From an uncultured Spirochaetia bacterium (GTDB lineage Bacteria; Spirochaetota; Spirochaetia; JABEVK01): a stretch of 39,831 nucleotides of DNA. The stretch lies in contig CALGPJ010000017.1 of NCBI GenBank assembly GCA_937960645.1, positions 1-39,831 on the forward strand. The letters are read 5' to 3'. The first letter of the stretch is position 1. Each line of letters begins with the position of its first letter. Below the pieces are notes generated by a model. That model had not been told where the DNA came from. It did no database searches and was given only the letters and a program-made list of their open reading frames with translations. Of this stretch, positions 31,177 to 39,781 are shown in pieces. Position numbers and translations under genes: made by a program.

Positions 31177-32160
31177 ATGTCCATCAATATCAAGGATATC
31201 GCCAGGCAAGCTGGTGTGAGCATCGCTACGGTCAGCCGAGTTATCAACGGGAACAGACAAGTCAGTCAGGAAAACCGTCGCCGGGTGGAGGAGGTCCTGA
31301 ATCGGGAAAATTATGTTCCCAACGCCTCCGCCCGTAATCTGGTACTGGGCCGCCAGCCCGACAAATTGGTAGTCGTCACCCTCCCTCCAATCATCAGCCC
31401 TTTTTTTTCCAAAATGCTAGCCGGAGTTCGTGAGGGGTTGAAAGATCGCAATTATCGGTTGGTCTTGCAGGAGGCGTCCAAACCGTCCAGTAACGAACAC
31501 ATCATGCGGAACCTCGACAAGGATGGGGTTTCAGGGATGCTCGTTTTTTGCCGGGACCTGTCCCCCTCGGAGAGGAAGTATCTGCAACAACGAAAAATCC
31601 CGTACCTGCTCCTAGATTATCTCTCCAGGGAGGACCACTCGTTCGCTGTGGACAATGTCGTTGGAGGCAGAATGGCCGCCGAATGGTTGATGAACAAGGG
31701 ATCTCGGCGCCCGGTATACCTCGGCACTCCGCCCACGGGAGGGGGAGTGTCCGAAAAGCGTTGGAAAGGTTTTTACGAATCATTGCAACAGAATGGTGTC
31801 AGTCCCGTCCTTCAAACCACGGATGTGGATGGAACCTCTCAGGATTTTATGGAAAAAGGTTATCGGTTGACGCTGAGATTTTTCGGTTCCGGTGAGGCGC
31901 GTGGGGTCGATGGGATCTTTTACCTCTGTGATGAGATGGCTTTGGGCGGGATGAAGGCCCTGCGCGAGTTAAAAATCGATGTGCCGGTTATCGGTTTCGA
32001 TGGATGGGAACCCGCAAAATATTTGGGAATTGCCACACTGGTACAGCCTGCCCAGGAAATCGGCAGGGAGGGTGCCCGACTCCTGGTCGATGAGCTGGCG
32101 CACGGGGAGCCGGAGGCGATCATCAACCGACTATTTCCTCCGACGCTTCAGGATCGGTAG
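31177..32160 (+). CDS. LacI-family transcriptional regulator
   Basis: 327 residues. The N-terminal helix-turn-helix and hinge are typical: INIKDIARQAGVSIATVSRV, then VPNASARNLVLGR. The rest is a periplasmic-binding-protein-like sugar-sensing domain, with VVTLPPIISPFFSKML, the DNVVGGRMAAEWL block and a C-terminal PVIGFDGWEPAKYL. The ligand is unknown and no transporter or catabolic gene is next to it, so the target operon must be elsewhere. ATG 31177 has GGGAG 11 bases upstream; a GTG at 31165 overlaps that site and is less likely. The 3' end overlaps the opposing sensor kinase gene by 38 bases. Confidence 0.92.
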   Translation: MSINIKDIARQAGVSIATVSRVINGNRQVSQENRRRVEEVLNRENYVPNASARNLVLGRQPDKLVVVTLPPIISPFFSKMLAGVREGLKDRNYRLVLQEASKPSSNEHIMRNLDKDGVSGMLVFCRDLSPSERKYLQQRKIPYLLLDYLSREDHSFAVDNVVGGRMAAEWLMNKGSRRPVYLGTPPTGGGVSEKRWKGFYESLQQNGVSPVLQTTDVDGTSQDFMEKGYRLTLRFFGSGEARGVDGIFYLCDEMALGGMKALRELKIDVPVIGFDGWEPAKYLGIATLVQPAQEIGREGARLLVDELAHGEPEAIINRLFPPTLQDR

Positions 32161-34309
32161 GAAGCCAGATTTTGAACGTAGTGCCCTTGCCTGACAGGCT
32201 TTCCACCTCGATATGTCCCCGGTGGGCATTGACGATTATGAAATAACAGATCGCTAAACCCAACCCGGTCCCCTGCCCCACGGATTTTGTCGTGTAAAAA
32301 GGTTCAAAGATCCTTCGTTTGACCTTGTCGGGCATTCCCGGTCCGTTGTCGCGAAAATCGATGTGAAGCTTGTCGATGGTTTTAGAGACAACGATGTCGA
32401 TGGTGAAGTTTTTCCTCTCATTTTGTATTTCGGCAAAAGCGTCATAGGCATTTTGAAAAAGATTGATGAACACCTGTTCGATTAGGTTTGGGTAGCACGG
32501 AATAAGAGGGATTTTTCCAAGGACGTGAAACTCGACATTCACACGATGGGCAAAGGGAAAAACCTCACGCCGAAGACTTCGGTAGAACAGATCATAGGAT
32601 ATTTTGATGAGCTCGAGAATATCACGGTGTTCCTTCCCCTCTTGTGGGTGCCGGCTGAAGGCCAAAAGATCCCTGATGATCACGTTGATACGGATGCTCG
32701 ATTGTTTGATAAAATCCAACTGCGACTCGATAAACTTTTTGTTCGGATGTTCCGCCGGACTTTTTTTTACAAGACCTTCCAGGATTTCGACGCTCTGAAG
32801 AATGGCTGAAAGGGGGTTTTTGATCTCGTGGGCCATTCCAGCGGAAAGGCTGCTGACCATGAGCATTTTTTCCTGCTGGAGCATGGCTTCCTGAAACTTT
32901 ACCTGATTGGTGATTTCATCGATGACCCCGTCCCAGGTTTCTTCTGCCTCGACGAGACTGCGCTGTGCCTTGATCTGGATCCATCGGATGTATCCAGACA
33001 ATTGAACCCTGCCCGCCCACTGAAAACGCTCCTTGGTGCGATAACTTTTATCGAGAAGGCTCAGAAACTCCTTTTTATCGTCAGGCAGAATGACATCGAC
33101 TAGGAAGTCGAGGTGGTTTAAAAGTTCCAGGTTTTCCGTTCCGAGTAACTGATCGGCATGGGGGCTGAGATAGGTGAGCTTTATCAGTTGATTTTCGATT
33201 TTAATCCGGAACACGATGCTCGGGATATTGCTGACGATGGTTTCAAAACGCTTTTGGGCGCGAATCAATTCGTTTTCTCTGTTGGCAATGGTCCTCGTAA
33301 AGTCCAGGAAACGGTTCTTCAGAGCTTCAAATTCCTTGATTTGCAATTTATCAATCTCGAAGGAAAATAATCCGAACTCTCGTTTTTTTTGCAGGTTGGA
33401 AATGGCCTTTTCGATTTGTTCGAGCGATCGGGTGAACGCGTTGCTGATCCCGAGGATGACAAAGGCCAGAAAACCGATGGCGGTGATGATCCCTGCCAAG
33501 GTGGTTTGCTGAATGATGCCGTATGCCATGAAAGCGACCTCTTCGGGATAAAGCAGCACCACGCGCCAATTGCTGAGTGACACCGGAAGAACAAAGGAGA
33601 GCCAATTCTTCTGATTGTATTGAATCTCTTGAAAACCGGTCGGTTGAGAGGAGGCGAACGCCAGATACTTGCGCTCCTGAACATGACTCCAGTCCTGGCT
33701 GGCGATGATGGTACCATAAGAGTCTGTGATCATGATTTCGTTGTACTCCTTGAAAGGTACCGACTGAAACAGCGAATTGATATTTTTGAGGTAAAGATCG
33801 AGGACGAGATAGTTTCCATTCGGAAGGGCCCGGACAATCGCGACGGTCGGTTCGTCGTTTATTATGGAAAGGAGGGAATTGGTAAAAAAGTAGGCGTTGT
33901 CTCCCAAAGATGAAACCTCGTTCTGAAGAAACACTTTGGAGAGATTCAAACCCAAATAGGAAAGTTTCGGCGGATAGCAGTACGTCAATCGTCCTTCGGC
34001 ATCCAGGATCATGATTCCGGAAAAATAAGGTTGATGAGTGAAAAGTTTTTCGAAATTTTGGGTTTGTCTTTGGTTTTGACTCTCAAGGTTCGAGGCCGTT
34101 TCCAGAATATTACTTTCCAAAAGTAAAATTGCCGATTGAAGATAGGACTCGATGGTACTCGCGGCAAAAAAACTGGTCTCTTGAAGCTGACTGATGGAAA
34201 GGTTTTTGATTTCAGGTTTGATGCGAATTTCACTGACGAAAACAATGAAAACGATCGCCAATACCAGGATGAGGGCATGGCTCAGGATCAACAGAGTTCT
34301 CAGCCTCAT
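32123..34309 (-). CDS. Membrane sensor histidine kinase, orphan
   Basis: 728 residues. A membrane helix at about 6-26 and another near 275-295 bracket an external sensor of about 245 residues, of Cache-like appearance (FFTNSLLSIINDEPTVAI, NYLVLDLYLKNI). A cytoplasmic PAS-like segment follows (FETIVSNIPSIVFRIKIENQ). The kinase core has GMAHEIKNPLSAIL with phosphoacceptor His494, N-box LFQNAYDAF (Asn620), DNGPGMPD and GQGTGLGLAICYFI. It resembles NtrB/AtoS-type kinases. No response regulator is adjacent. ATG 34309 has no Shine-Dalgarno sequence; TATAAT ends seven bases before it, so the mRNA should be leaderless. Confidence 0.92.
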   Translation of the reverse strand: MRLRTLLILSHALILVLAIVFIVFVSEIRIKPEIKNLSISQLQETSFFAASTIESYLQSAILLLESNILETASNLESQNQRQTQNFEKLFTHQPYFSGIMILDAEGRLTYCYPPKLSYLGLNLSKVFLQNEVSSLGDNAYFFTNSLLSIINDEPTVAIVRALPNGNYLVLDLYLKNINSLFQSVPFKEYNEIMITDSYGTIIASQDWSHVQERKYLAFASSQPTGFQEIQYNQKNWLSFVLPVSLSNWRVVLLYPEEVAFMAYGIIQQTTLAGIITAIGFLAFVILGISNAFTRSLEQIEKAISNLQKKREFGLFSFEIDKLQIKEFEALKNRFLDFTRTIANRENELIRAQKRFETIVSNIPSIVFRIKIENQLIKLTYLSPHADQLLGTENLELLNHLDFLVDVILPDDKKEFLSLLDKSYRTKERFQWAGRVQLSGYIRWIQIKAQRSLVEAEETWDGVIDEITNQVKFQEAMLQQEKMLMVSSLSAGMAHEIKNPLSAILQSVEILEGLVKKSPAEHPNKKFIESQLDFIKQSSIRINVIIRDLLAFSRHPQEGKEHRDILELIKISYDLFYRSLRREVFPFAHRVNVEFHVLGKIPLIPCYPNLIEQVFINLFQNAYDAFAEIQNERKNFTIDIVVSKTIDKLHIDFRDNGPGMPDKVKRRIFEPFYTTKSVGQGTGLGLAICYFIIVNAHRGHIEVESLSGKGTTFKIWLPTDPEASEEIVG

Positions 34310-34315
34310 TTTAAC

Positions 34316-34344
34316 ATTATAACAGTGGGCGCTCGGAATGACAG
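34316..34344 (-). promoter_or_regulatory. Sensor kinase promoter (leaderless)
   Basis: On the minus strand CTGTCA (34344-34339), a 17-base spacer and a perfect TATAAT (34321-34316). The first transcribed base is predicted to be 34309, the A of the ATG. The spacer and -35 lie within the duplicated repeat at 34322-34359. Confidence 0.6.
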
Positions 34345-34359
34345 TGGGCGCTCGGAATC
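34322..34359. repeat. Tandem duplicated 19-base repeat
   Basis: ACAGTGGGCGCTCGGAATG (34322-34340) is followed at once by the same unit ending in C (34341-34359). The CTCGGAATGACA part matches the TTCGGAATGACA units of the cluster at 71-244, so both belong to the same dispersed family. It sits in the 119-base gap between the divergent sensor kinase and OsmC-type genes. Confidence 0.75.
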
Positions 34360-34428
34360 ACGGTTTCTCGCGACTCACTTCCCTACAGGTGTTTGAAGTG
34401 CTATTATTTCTCCATCAGGAGAACTTTA

Positions 34429-34857
34429 ATGAAAGCGAATATGTCTTTCGATGCGCATTTGGAGGGGTTGACCTCTGAAAACGACACATGGACCACGGGG
34501 TGCCATCAAATCACATCGATCACCATGGCCGTACCCCCGGAGTTCGACGGTCCCGGCGGCGGTGCGTCCCCCGAAGACCTCTTTGTGATGAGTTTGATCA
34601 ATTGTTTCGCGGCGACGTTCAAGGTTATTGCCAAAAACAGTAAGCTCGAGTACCGGGAACTCAAGGTCAGGGGAACCATATACCCCGGCCACAACGACGA
34701 TAAAATGATGGTCATCAAAACCTTTGATTTGATAGCGGAATTGCACCAGCCCTCCGATCCCGACAAGGCCAAACGTCTGTTGGAGAAGGCTTCGGGCATG
34801 TGCCTCATCATCAATTCTACGACACTGGAAAAAAAGTTCTCCTACACTATATTATGA
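34429..34857 (+). CDS. OsmC/Ohr-family protein
   Basis: 142 residues. OsmC-fold signature GASPEDLFVMSLINCFAATF with Cys59, and a second conserved cysteine in SGMCLIIN (Cys125). The two cysteines form the peroxide-reducing pair in OsmC and Ohr enzymes, so reduction of organic hydroperoxides is likely; some YhfA-like relatives have no known activity. AGGAG at 34417-34421 sits seven bases before ATG 34429, and a TATTAT at 34402-34407 is a possible -10 box. An in-frame ATG-less extension upstream is not needed. hppA follows after 36 bases and may be co-transcribed. Confidence 0.88.
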   Translation: MKANMSFDAHLEGLTSENDTWTTGCHQITSITMAVPPEFDGPGGGASPEDLFVMSLINCFAATFKVIAKNSKLEYRELKVRGTIYPGHNDDKMMVIKTFDLIAELHQPSDPDKAKRLLEKASGMCLIINSTTLEKKFSYTIL

Positions 34858-34893
34858 TGATTAAGACATCAAAAACTTCGAGGTTGCCAGCTT

Positions 34894-36975
34894 ATGTTTG
34901 AGAATTTTGCGCTTGTCTGTGCCCTGTCTGCAGCAGGACTGGCAGGTGTTTATGCACTTATCCGTGCGATTTGGATCAACAGTCAAAAGGTTGAAAGTCC
35001 TCAGCTCATCCGTATCGCCGGCTTTGTTGCGGAAGGAGCCATGGCGTTTTTGTCCCGTGAGTTTCGAGCCCTCGTTCCCTTTGTGGCCATCACGGCGGTG
35101 TTTCTATGGTTGGGCCAGGTCGGAGCCTTGCGATTTCAGTCCTTCAGCTTTGTGTTGGGAGCGTTCGCCAGCGCTCTGGCCGGTTATATCGGGATGAAGA
35201 CCGCCACTGCCGCCAATTTCCGAACCTCGTACGCCGCACAGAAAGGTTTAGGGCCGGCCCTTCAGGTGAGTTTCGCCGGAGGCAGCGTGATGGGCATGAC
35301 GGTGGTGGGGCTCGCACTGGCGGGGATTACCCTGGTGGTCGGATTTGCTCTTTCGTTTTGGGGGGGCGGATATCAGGTTCTCAAGGATGACATCCTGCCT
35401 GTGTTGTCCGGCTTCAGCCTGGGGGCCAGTGCGATGGCCTTGTTTGCCCGAGTGGGCGGCGGCATTTTTACCAAGGCTGCCGATGTCGGCGCCGATCTCG
35501 TGGGTAAGGTCGAGGCGGGGATTCCGGAGGATGATCACCGCAATCCGGCTGTCATCGCCGACAACGTCGGGGATAACGTCGGGGATGTTGCCGGTATGGG
35601 TGCCGATCTTTTCGAAAGCTATGTGGGTAGTATCATCGGGGCGATGATTTTGGGCCTTGGTGCCCTTCCGGGTGAATCGGGCATCAGACTGGCCTTTCTT
35701 CCCCTCGTGATTGCGGCCGTGGGCGGCGTCTGCTCCGTTCTGGGCTCTTTTTTGGTTCGAGTCAAAGAGGGCAAAAGTCCGCAGGCTGCTTTGAACCGCG
35801 GGAGTTTCGGGGCGGCTATTCTGGCTGCGGTGGTGAATTACTTCGTGATTACATTCCTGGTGGGCTCCGATGCCCCGGCAGGGGCCTGGTGGAGTTTGGG
35901 AGGTCTGGGGATTTGGCTTGCCATGCTCGTGGGGTTGGTGGCCGGAGTTTCCATCGGGCTTTTGACCGAGCTCTTCACAGGAACGGGAACTCCACCGGTC
36001 AAATCCATCGTTCGTTCCAGTGAAACTGGTGCCGCTACGACCCTCATCACCGGCATGGGAATGGGGATGCTTTCTACCCTGCCGCCCATTCTCTTGATCG
36101 CGGCAGCGGTGATTTTCGGCTTTGGTCTTGCGGGTCTTTACGGGGTGGCGATTGCCGCGCTCGGTATGTTGGTGACCCTCGGCGTTCAGCTGGCTGTGGA
36201 CGCTTATGGACCCATTGCAGACAACGCCGGTGGACTCGCGGAGATGAGCGAGATGCCGCACCGGGTAAGGGAAATTACCGATAAGCTGGATGCGGTAGGA
36301 AACACCACGGCCGCTATCGGAAAAGGGTTCGCGATCGGCAGTGCCGCACTCACGGCGATCATTCTTTTCTCCGCCTTCAAGGAAGTGGCGGGCCTGACCA
36401 ACGTCGATTTGACCGACGTCAGGGTGGTAGCCGGCCTGTTGATCGGTGCGATGATTCCCTACCTCTTCAGTTCGTTGGCCATGAATGCGATCGGCAAGGC
36501 GGCTTTCGCCATGATCGAAGAGGTTCGCCGACAATTTCGGGAAAAGCCCGGTATTTTGGAAGAAAAAGACCAACCCGACTACAAACGCTGTGTCGATATC
36601 AGCACTTCCAGCGCCATTCAGGAGATGATTGTCCCGGGGGTGATAGCAGCCCTCGCGCCGCTGTTGGTGGGCTTTTTGGGAGGAGGACATATGCTGCTGG
36701 GACTCTTGACGGGGGTGACGGCGAGCGGTGTGGTCCTTGCCATTTTCATGAGCAACAGCGGTGGAGCCTGGGACAACGCCAAGAAAATGATCGAAAGCGG
36801 GCAGGGACCCAAAGGCCAGGGTAAGGGGAGTGAGGCACACAAGGCTGCCGTCGTCGGCGATACAGTCGGTGATCCCTTCAAAGACACCGCCGGACCCAGC
36901 ATCAACATCCTGATCAAATTAATGGCGGTGGTCTCCCTGGTCACCGCTCCGATGATGAGACAATTTTGGGGGTAA
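34894..36975 (+). CDS. hppA: Membrane pyrophosphatase, K+-dependent, probably Na+-pumping
   Basis: 693 residues with about 16 membrane helices. It hydrolyses pyrophosphate and pumps ions across the membrane. Catalytic segments are [20 protein letters not shown] and [18 protein letters not shown], with a second acidic cluster [17 protein letters not shown] near the C-terminus. [10 protein letters not shown] has Ala473 where potassium-independent enzymes have lysine, and Gly three residues on, so it should need K+. Glu241 in DLFESYV is at the position associated with sodium-pumping enzymes. Ion choice is therefore an inference from two sites. ATG 34894 has GAGG about 11 bases upstream. The gene at 36978 starts two bases after the stop. 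Confidence 0.94.
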   Translation: MFENFALVCALSAAGLAGVYALIRAIWINSQKVESPQLIRIAGFVAEGAMAFLSREFRALVPFVAITAVFLWLGQVGALRFQSFSFVLGAFASALAGYIGMKTATAANFRTSYAAQKGLGPALQVSFAGGSVMGMTVVGLALAGITLVVGFALSFWGGGYQVLKDDILPVLSGFSLGASAMALFARVGGGIFTKAADVGADLVGKVEAGIPEDDHRNPAVIADNVGDNVGDVAGMGADLFESYVGSIIGAMILGLGALPGESGIRLAFLPLVIAAVGGVCSVLGSFLVRVKEGKSPQAALNRGSFGAAILAAVVNYFVITFLVGSDAPAGAWWSLGGLGIWLAMLVGLVAGVSIGLLTELFTGTGTPPVKSIVRSSETGAATTLITGMGMGMLSTLPPILLIAAAVIFGFGLAGLYGVAIAALGMLVTLGVQLAVDAYGPIADNAGGLAEMSEMPHRVREITDKLDAVGNTTAAIGKGFAIGSAALTAIILFSAFKEVAGLTNVDLTDVRVVAGLLIGAMIPYLFSSLAMNAIGKAAFAMIEEVRRQFREKPGILEEKDQPDYKRCVDISTSSAIQEMIVPGVIAALAPLLVGFLGGGHMLLGLLTGVTASGVVLAIFMSNSGGAWDNAKKMIESGQGPKGQGKGSEAHKAAVVGDTVGDPFKDTAGPSINILIKLMAVVSLVTAPMMRQFWG

Positions 36976-36977
36976 TT

Positions 36978-37760
36978 ATGGAAGACAAGCGCCTTTATTG
37001 TATTCTTTATCCTATCAACGCTCTGGTCGGGTCCCAGCTAAATCCCTCGGATTTTGCGCGTCACTTCAACGCGGGGAGCTCGAAATACTACTCCGGAAAA
37101 CTGGTATTTGCCGATGTCGACATCAATTATCGCCACCCGGGCTTGCCCATCGAAAGGGTGCTTCCCGCGGTCGTTCCCCACGAGGACGGTCGCCCTAAGG
37201 CTACGAAGTACATCGCGACGTACCGGGTTTTGGAACAAATCGATTTCGATGCCTTGGGGGAGCTGCATATCAGTACTCCTGAGGGTTATGTGTTGAGTCT
37301 CTCTTCCAGCGACTACCAGTCGCAACACCAGCCCGGGCTGGTTCGGGTTTTTGCCGAAATCTGTCCCATCAATATGTTGGTCCTTTCCGATTACAACTTC
37401 ATCGAATTCGCTTCCTATATCACGAACCCGGATAATCCTGTCGGTGCTCCCAAGATGTTCTATACCCAGATCGAACTCGATGTCGACGAGTTTTTGAAAG
37501 AGCTCGAGGCCAACCCTCTGGCCCCCAGTCCCATCCCCGAGGTTCACCCCAGTCTGCTGCGTGATGGCATCATGGAAATTCAACGGGTAAAAAGCAAACA
37601 TACTAAGGGCCTGAGCATGGTCAATCCTCTTTGGAAGATCAGTTATCGGCGGATCCGACATGGCTTCATGTTTGCGTCCCAGGGCAAGGTCAAGTTTTAT
37701 CCCATGCCCAGTCACGACGAGATCGAGCAAAGAAATTTTCGGTTTTGGAAGAATATGTAA
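36978..37760 (+). CDS. Protein of unknown function downstream of hppA
   Basis: 260 residues, soluble, without signal peptide or membrane helix. Starts [20 protein letters not shown]. An internal segment [20 protein letters not shown] and a basic C-terminal part ([19 protein letters not shown]) stand out, but I do not recognise a family or catalytic motif. GGGGG five bases before ATG 36978 decides the start; a TTG at 36966 would overlap hppA. Probably co-transcribed with hppA. glnS follows 40 bases downstream with its own promoter. Confidence 0.7.
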   Translation: MEDKRLYCILYPINALVGSQLNPSDFARHFNAGSSKYYSGKLVFADVDINYRHPGLPIERVLPAVVPHEDGRPKATKYIATYRVLEQIDFDALGELHISTPEGYVLSLSSSDYQSQHQPGLVRVFAEICPINMLVLSDYNFIEFASYITNPDNPVGAPKMFYTQIELDVDEFLKELEANPLAPSPIPEVHPSLLRDGIMEIQRVKSKHTKGLSMVNPLWKISYRRIRHGFMFASQGKVKFYPMPSHDEIEQRNFRFWKNM

Positions 37761-37763
37761 CCG

Positions 37764-37792
37764 TGGAAAAAGATTTTGAGTTGCGTTATATT
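37764..37792 (+). promoter_or_regulatory. glnS promoter (near-leaderless)
   Basis: TGGAAA at 37764-37769, a 17-base spacer and TATATT at 37787-37792. The predicted first base, about 37799, is two bases before the ATG, and no Shine-Dalgarno sequence is present in the eight bases between box and start. Confidence 0.5.
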
Positions 37793-37800
37793 CCCTACTC

Positions 37801-39498
37801 ATGACCGACCCCAAAAACTTTCTGACCCAAATCATCGAAGATGATCTGACGGCACGTCGTTGCGAGCTGGTAGTGACGCGCTTTCCCCCGGAGCCCAATG
37901 GGTATTTACACATCGGTCATGCCAAGTCCATCACGTTGAACTTCGGTCTCGCCAAAACCTATGGAGGCCGCTGTCACCTGCGCTTCGACGATACCAATCC
38001 CGCCAAAGAAGAGCAGGAATTTGTCGACAGTATCAAAAATGACGTGCGATGGTTGGGGTTCGATTGGGGCCCGTACGAGTTTTACGCAAGTGATTATTTC
38101 GAGAAGCTTTACGAGTGGGCCGTTTTGCTCATCAAAAAAGGGCTTGCCTACGTGGATAGTCAAACCAGTGAGGAGATTCGGGTCAATCGTGGTACCCCGA
38201 CCGAGCCGGGAAAAGAAAGCCCGTATCGTAATCGTTCGGTAGAAGAAAACCTGAAACTTTTCGAGGAAATGCGCCAGGGCTTGCACCCCGAGGGTGCGAT
38301 GGTGCTTCGGGCCAGGATCGACATGGCCCATCCCAATTTCCACATGCGGGATCCGGTGCTTTATCGAATCAAATTTGCGCATCATCATCGCACGGGTGAT
38401 CGATGGTGTCTTTACCCGATGTACGATTTCGCTCATGGTCAGTCCGACGCCATCGAGGGAATCACGCACAGCATCTGCACCCTGGAATTCGAAGTGCACC
38501 GTCCCCTTTACGACTGGTTTCTGGAGGCTTTGGAGCTACCGCATCGGCCCCGCCAGTACGAGTTTGCCCGACTGAACCTTACCTACACCGTCATGTCCAA
38601 GCGAAAACTCCGGGAATTGGTAGAGCAGGGCCATGTGGACGGCTGGGACGATCCGCGAATGCCCACGATTTCCGGCATGCGCCGCCGCGGTTATCCCCCC
38701 GAGGGAATTGTGAACTTTTGTCAGGATATCGGCGTTTCCAAGGTGGAAAGCGTGCTCGACATTGCCCACCTTCAGTTTCACGTTCGTGAATATTTGAACA
38801 AGACAGCTTTGCGGCGCATGGCTGTTTTGGATCCTGTCAAGCTCGTCATCATCAACTATCCCGAGGGCAAACACGAGCTACTGGAAGCGGAAAACAATCC
38901 CGAAGATCCTGATGCTGGAAGTCGTTGGATTCCCTTCGGCAGGGAGCTCTGGGTGGAACGCGAGGACTACCGCGAGAATCCCCCCAAAGGCTGGTTTCGG
39001 CTCGCTCCGGGATACGAGGTCAGGCTGAAGCATGCATACTACGTAGTTGTCCAGAATGCCGTTTATGACGATTCGGGCAACCTGGTCGAAATCCAGGCAA
39101 CCTACGATCCTGCCTCGCGGGGTGGCTGGACCCAGGATGGACGTAAAATCAAGGGAACGATCCACTGGGTTGCCGTCCACGATTGCGGCGAGGCGGTCGT
39201 CCATGAATATGATCACCTCTTTACCGTTCCCGATCCGGAGGCTCACGAAGACGATGCAGAACCAAAAACTTACCTCGATTTCATCAACCCCCATAGCCTG
39301 CGAGTTATTCAAGGCGTTCGGGTGGAGCCTTCCCTGCGAGATGCGCTGCCCGGGCAACGGTTCCAGTTTCTCCGAAAGGGGTACTACGTTGTCGATACCC
39401 GTTATACCACGGCGGGGAAACCCGTATTCAACAGTACCGTGGGCCTGAAAGATTCCTGGGAGAAGCTGGAGAAAAAATTGGCAGGGGGCGCGGTTTAG
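37801..39498 (+). CDS. glnS: Glutaminyl-tRNA synthetase
   Basis: 565 residues; charges tRNA-Gln with glutamine. Class I signatures: PPEPNGYLHIGHAKSI (HIGH motif) near residue 30 and VMSKRKL (KMSKS-like) at 264-270. LRFDDTNPAKEEQEFVDSI and the ITHSICTLEFEVHRPLYDWF block are typical of GlnRS rather than bacterial GluRS. The C-terminal half is the two beta-barrel anticodon-binding region. Bacterial GlnRS is generally regarded as acquired from eukaryotes; many bacteria instead use GatCAB amidation. The gene has no ribosome site and a -10 box eight bases before the ATG. It is the last protein gene before the rRNA operon. Confidence 0.96.
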   Translation: MTDPKNFLTQIIEDDLTARRCELVVTRFPPEPNGYLHIGHAKSITLNFGLAKTYGGRCHLRFDDTNPAKEEQEFVDSIKNDVRWLGFDWGPYEFYASDYFEKLYEWAVLLIKKGLAYVDSQTSEEIRVNRGTPTEPGKESPYRNRSVEENLKLFEEMRQGLHPEGAMVLRARIDMAHPNFHMRDPVLYRIKFAHHHRTGDRWCLYPMYDFAHGQSDAIEGITHSICTLEFEVHRPLYDWFLEALELPHRPRQYEFARLNLTYTVMSKRKLRELVEQGHVDGWDDPRMPTISGMRRRGYPPEGIVNFCQDIGVSKVESVLDIAHLQFHVREYLNKTALRRMAVLDPVKLVIINYPEGKHELLEAENNPEDPDAGSRWIPFGRELWVEREDYRENPPKGWFRLAPGYEVRLKHAYYVVVQNAVYDDSGNLVEIQATYDPASRGGWTQDGRKIKGTIHWVAVHDCGEAVVHEYDHLFTVPDPEAHEDDAEPKTYLDFINPHSLRVIQGVRVEPSLRDALPGQRFQFLRKGYYVVDTRYTTAGKPVFNSTVGLKDSWEKLEKKLAGGAV

Positions 39499-39562
39499 TC
39501 GTTCCTCGAGCCTTTCGAAGACTAAAAAGTCGAAAAATCGGTTAAAACGATGGACAAGGACC

Positions 39563-39591
39563 TTGACAAAATTTTGCAAAGTGTTTAAGGT
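39563..39591 (+). promoter_or_regulatory. rRNA operon promoter, upstream
   Basis: TTGACA at 39563-39568, a 17-base spacer and TAAGGT at 39586-39591. It lies about 90 bases upstream of a stronger promoter, an arrangement seen before many rRNA operons. Confidence 0.5.
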
Positions 39592-39655
39592 TCATCTCAC
39601 GCCGTAAACATTCGAGCGAGGTCACGAAAATAACCGGGTTCAAAAACTCGGCGTG

Positions 39656-39684
39656 TTGACATGTCGCAACGGGTGATTTATACT
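39656..39684 (+). promoter_or_regulatory. rRNA operon promoter, downstream
   Basis: A near-consensus promoter: TTGACA (39656-39661), 17 bases, TATACT (39679-39684). Transcription should begin near 39691, giving a leader of about 90 bases before the mature 16S end. Confidence 0.8.
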
Positions 39685-39697
39685 ACTTGGCGCAATT

Positions 39698-39710
39698 TGT
39701 TCTTTGATAA
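39698..39710 (+). promoter_or_regulatory. boxA-like antitermination element
   Basis: TGTTCTTTGATAA in the rRNA leader resembles the boxA consensus TGCTCTTTAACAA, which binds NusB and S10 for antitermination. Placement just after the predicted start is usual. A short CCCGC-TTTAT-GCGGG hairpin follows at 39762-39776, just before the 16S gene. Confidence 0.55.
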
Positions 39711-39781
39711 TAGAGGGATGGGAGAGAAGCGAGGGGGAGCCGGATACGAAAGAATGATGAACCCGCTTTATGCGGGAACGA

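Noticed and set aside
35248-36840. 530-codon open frame on the minus strand opposite hppA
   Set aside because: Shadow of the conserved pyrophosphatase gene, with low-complexity His/Gln/Arg-rich translation and no ribosome site.
39515-39545. Possible terminator after glnS around GACTAAAAAGTC
   Set aside because: Only a four-base stem plus a bulged extension; too weak to call.
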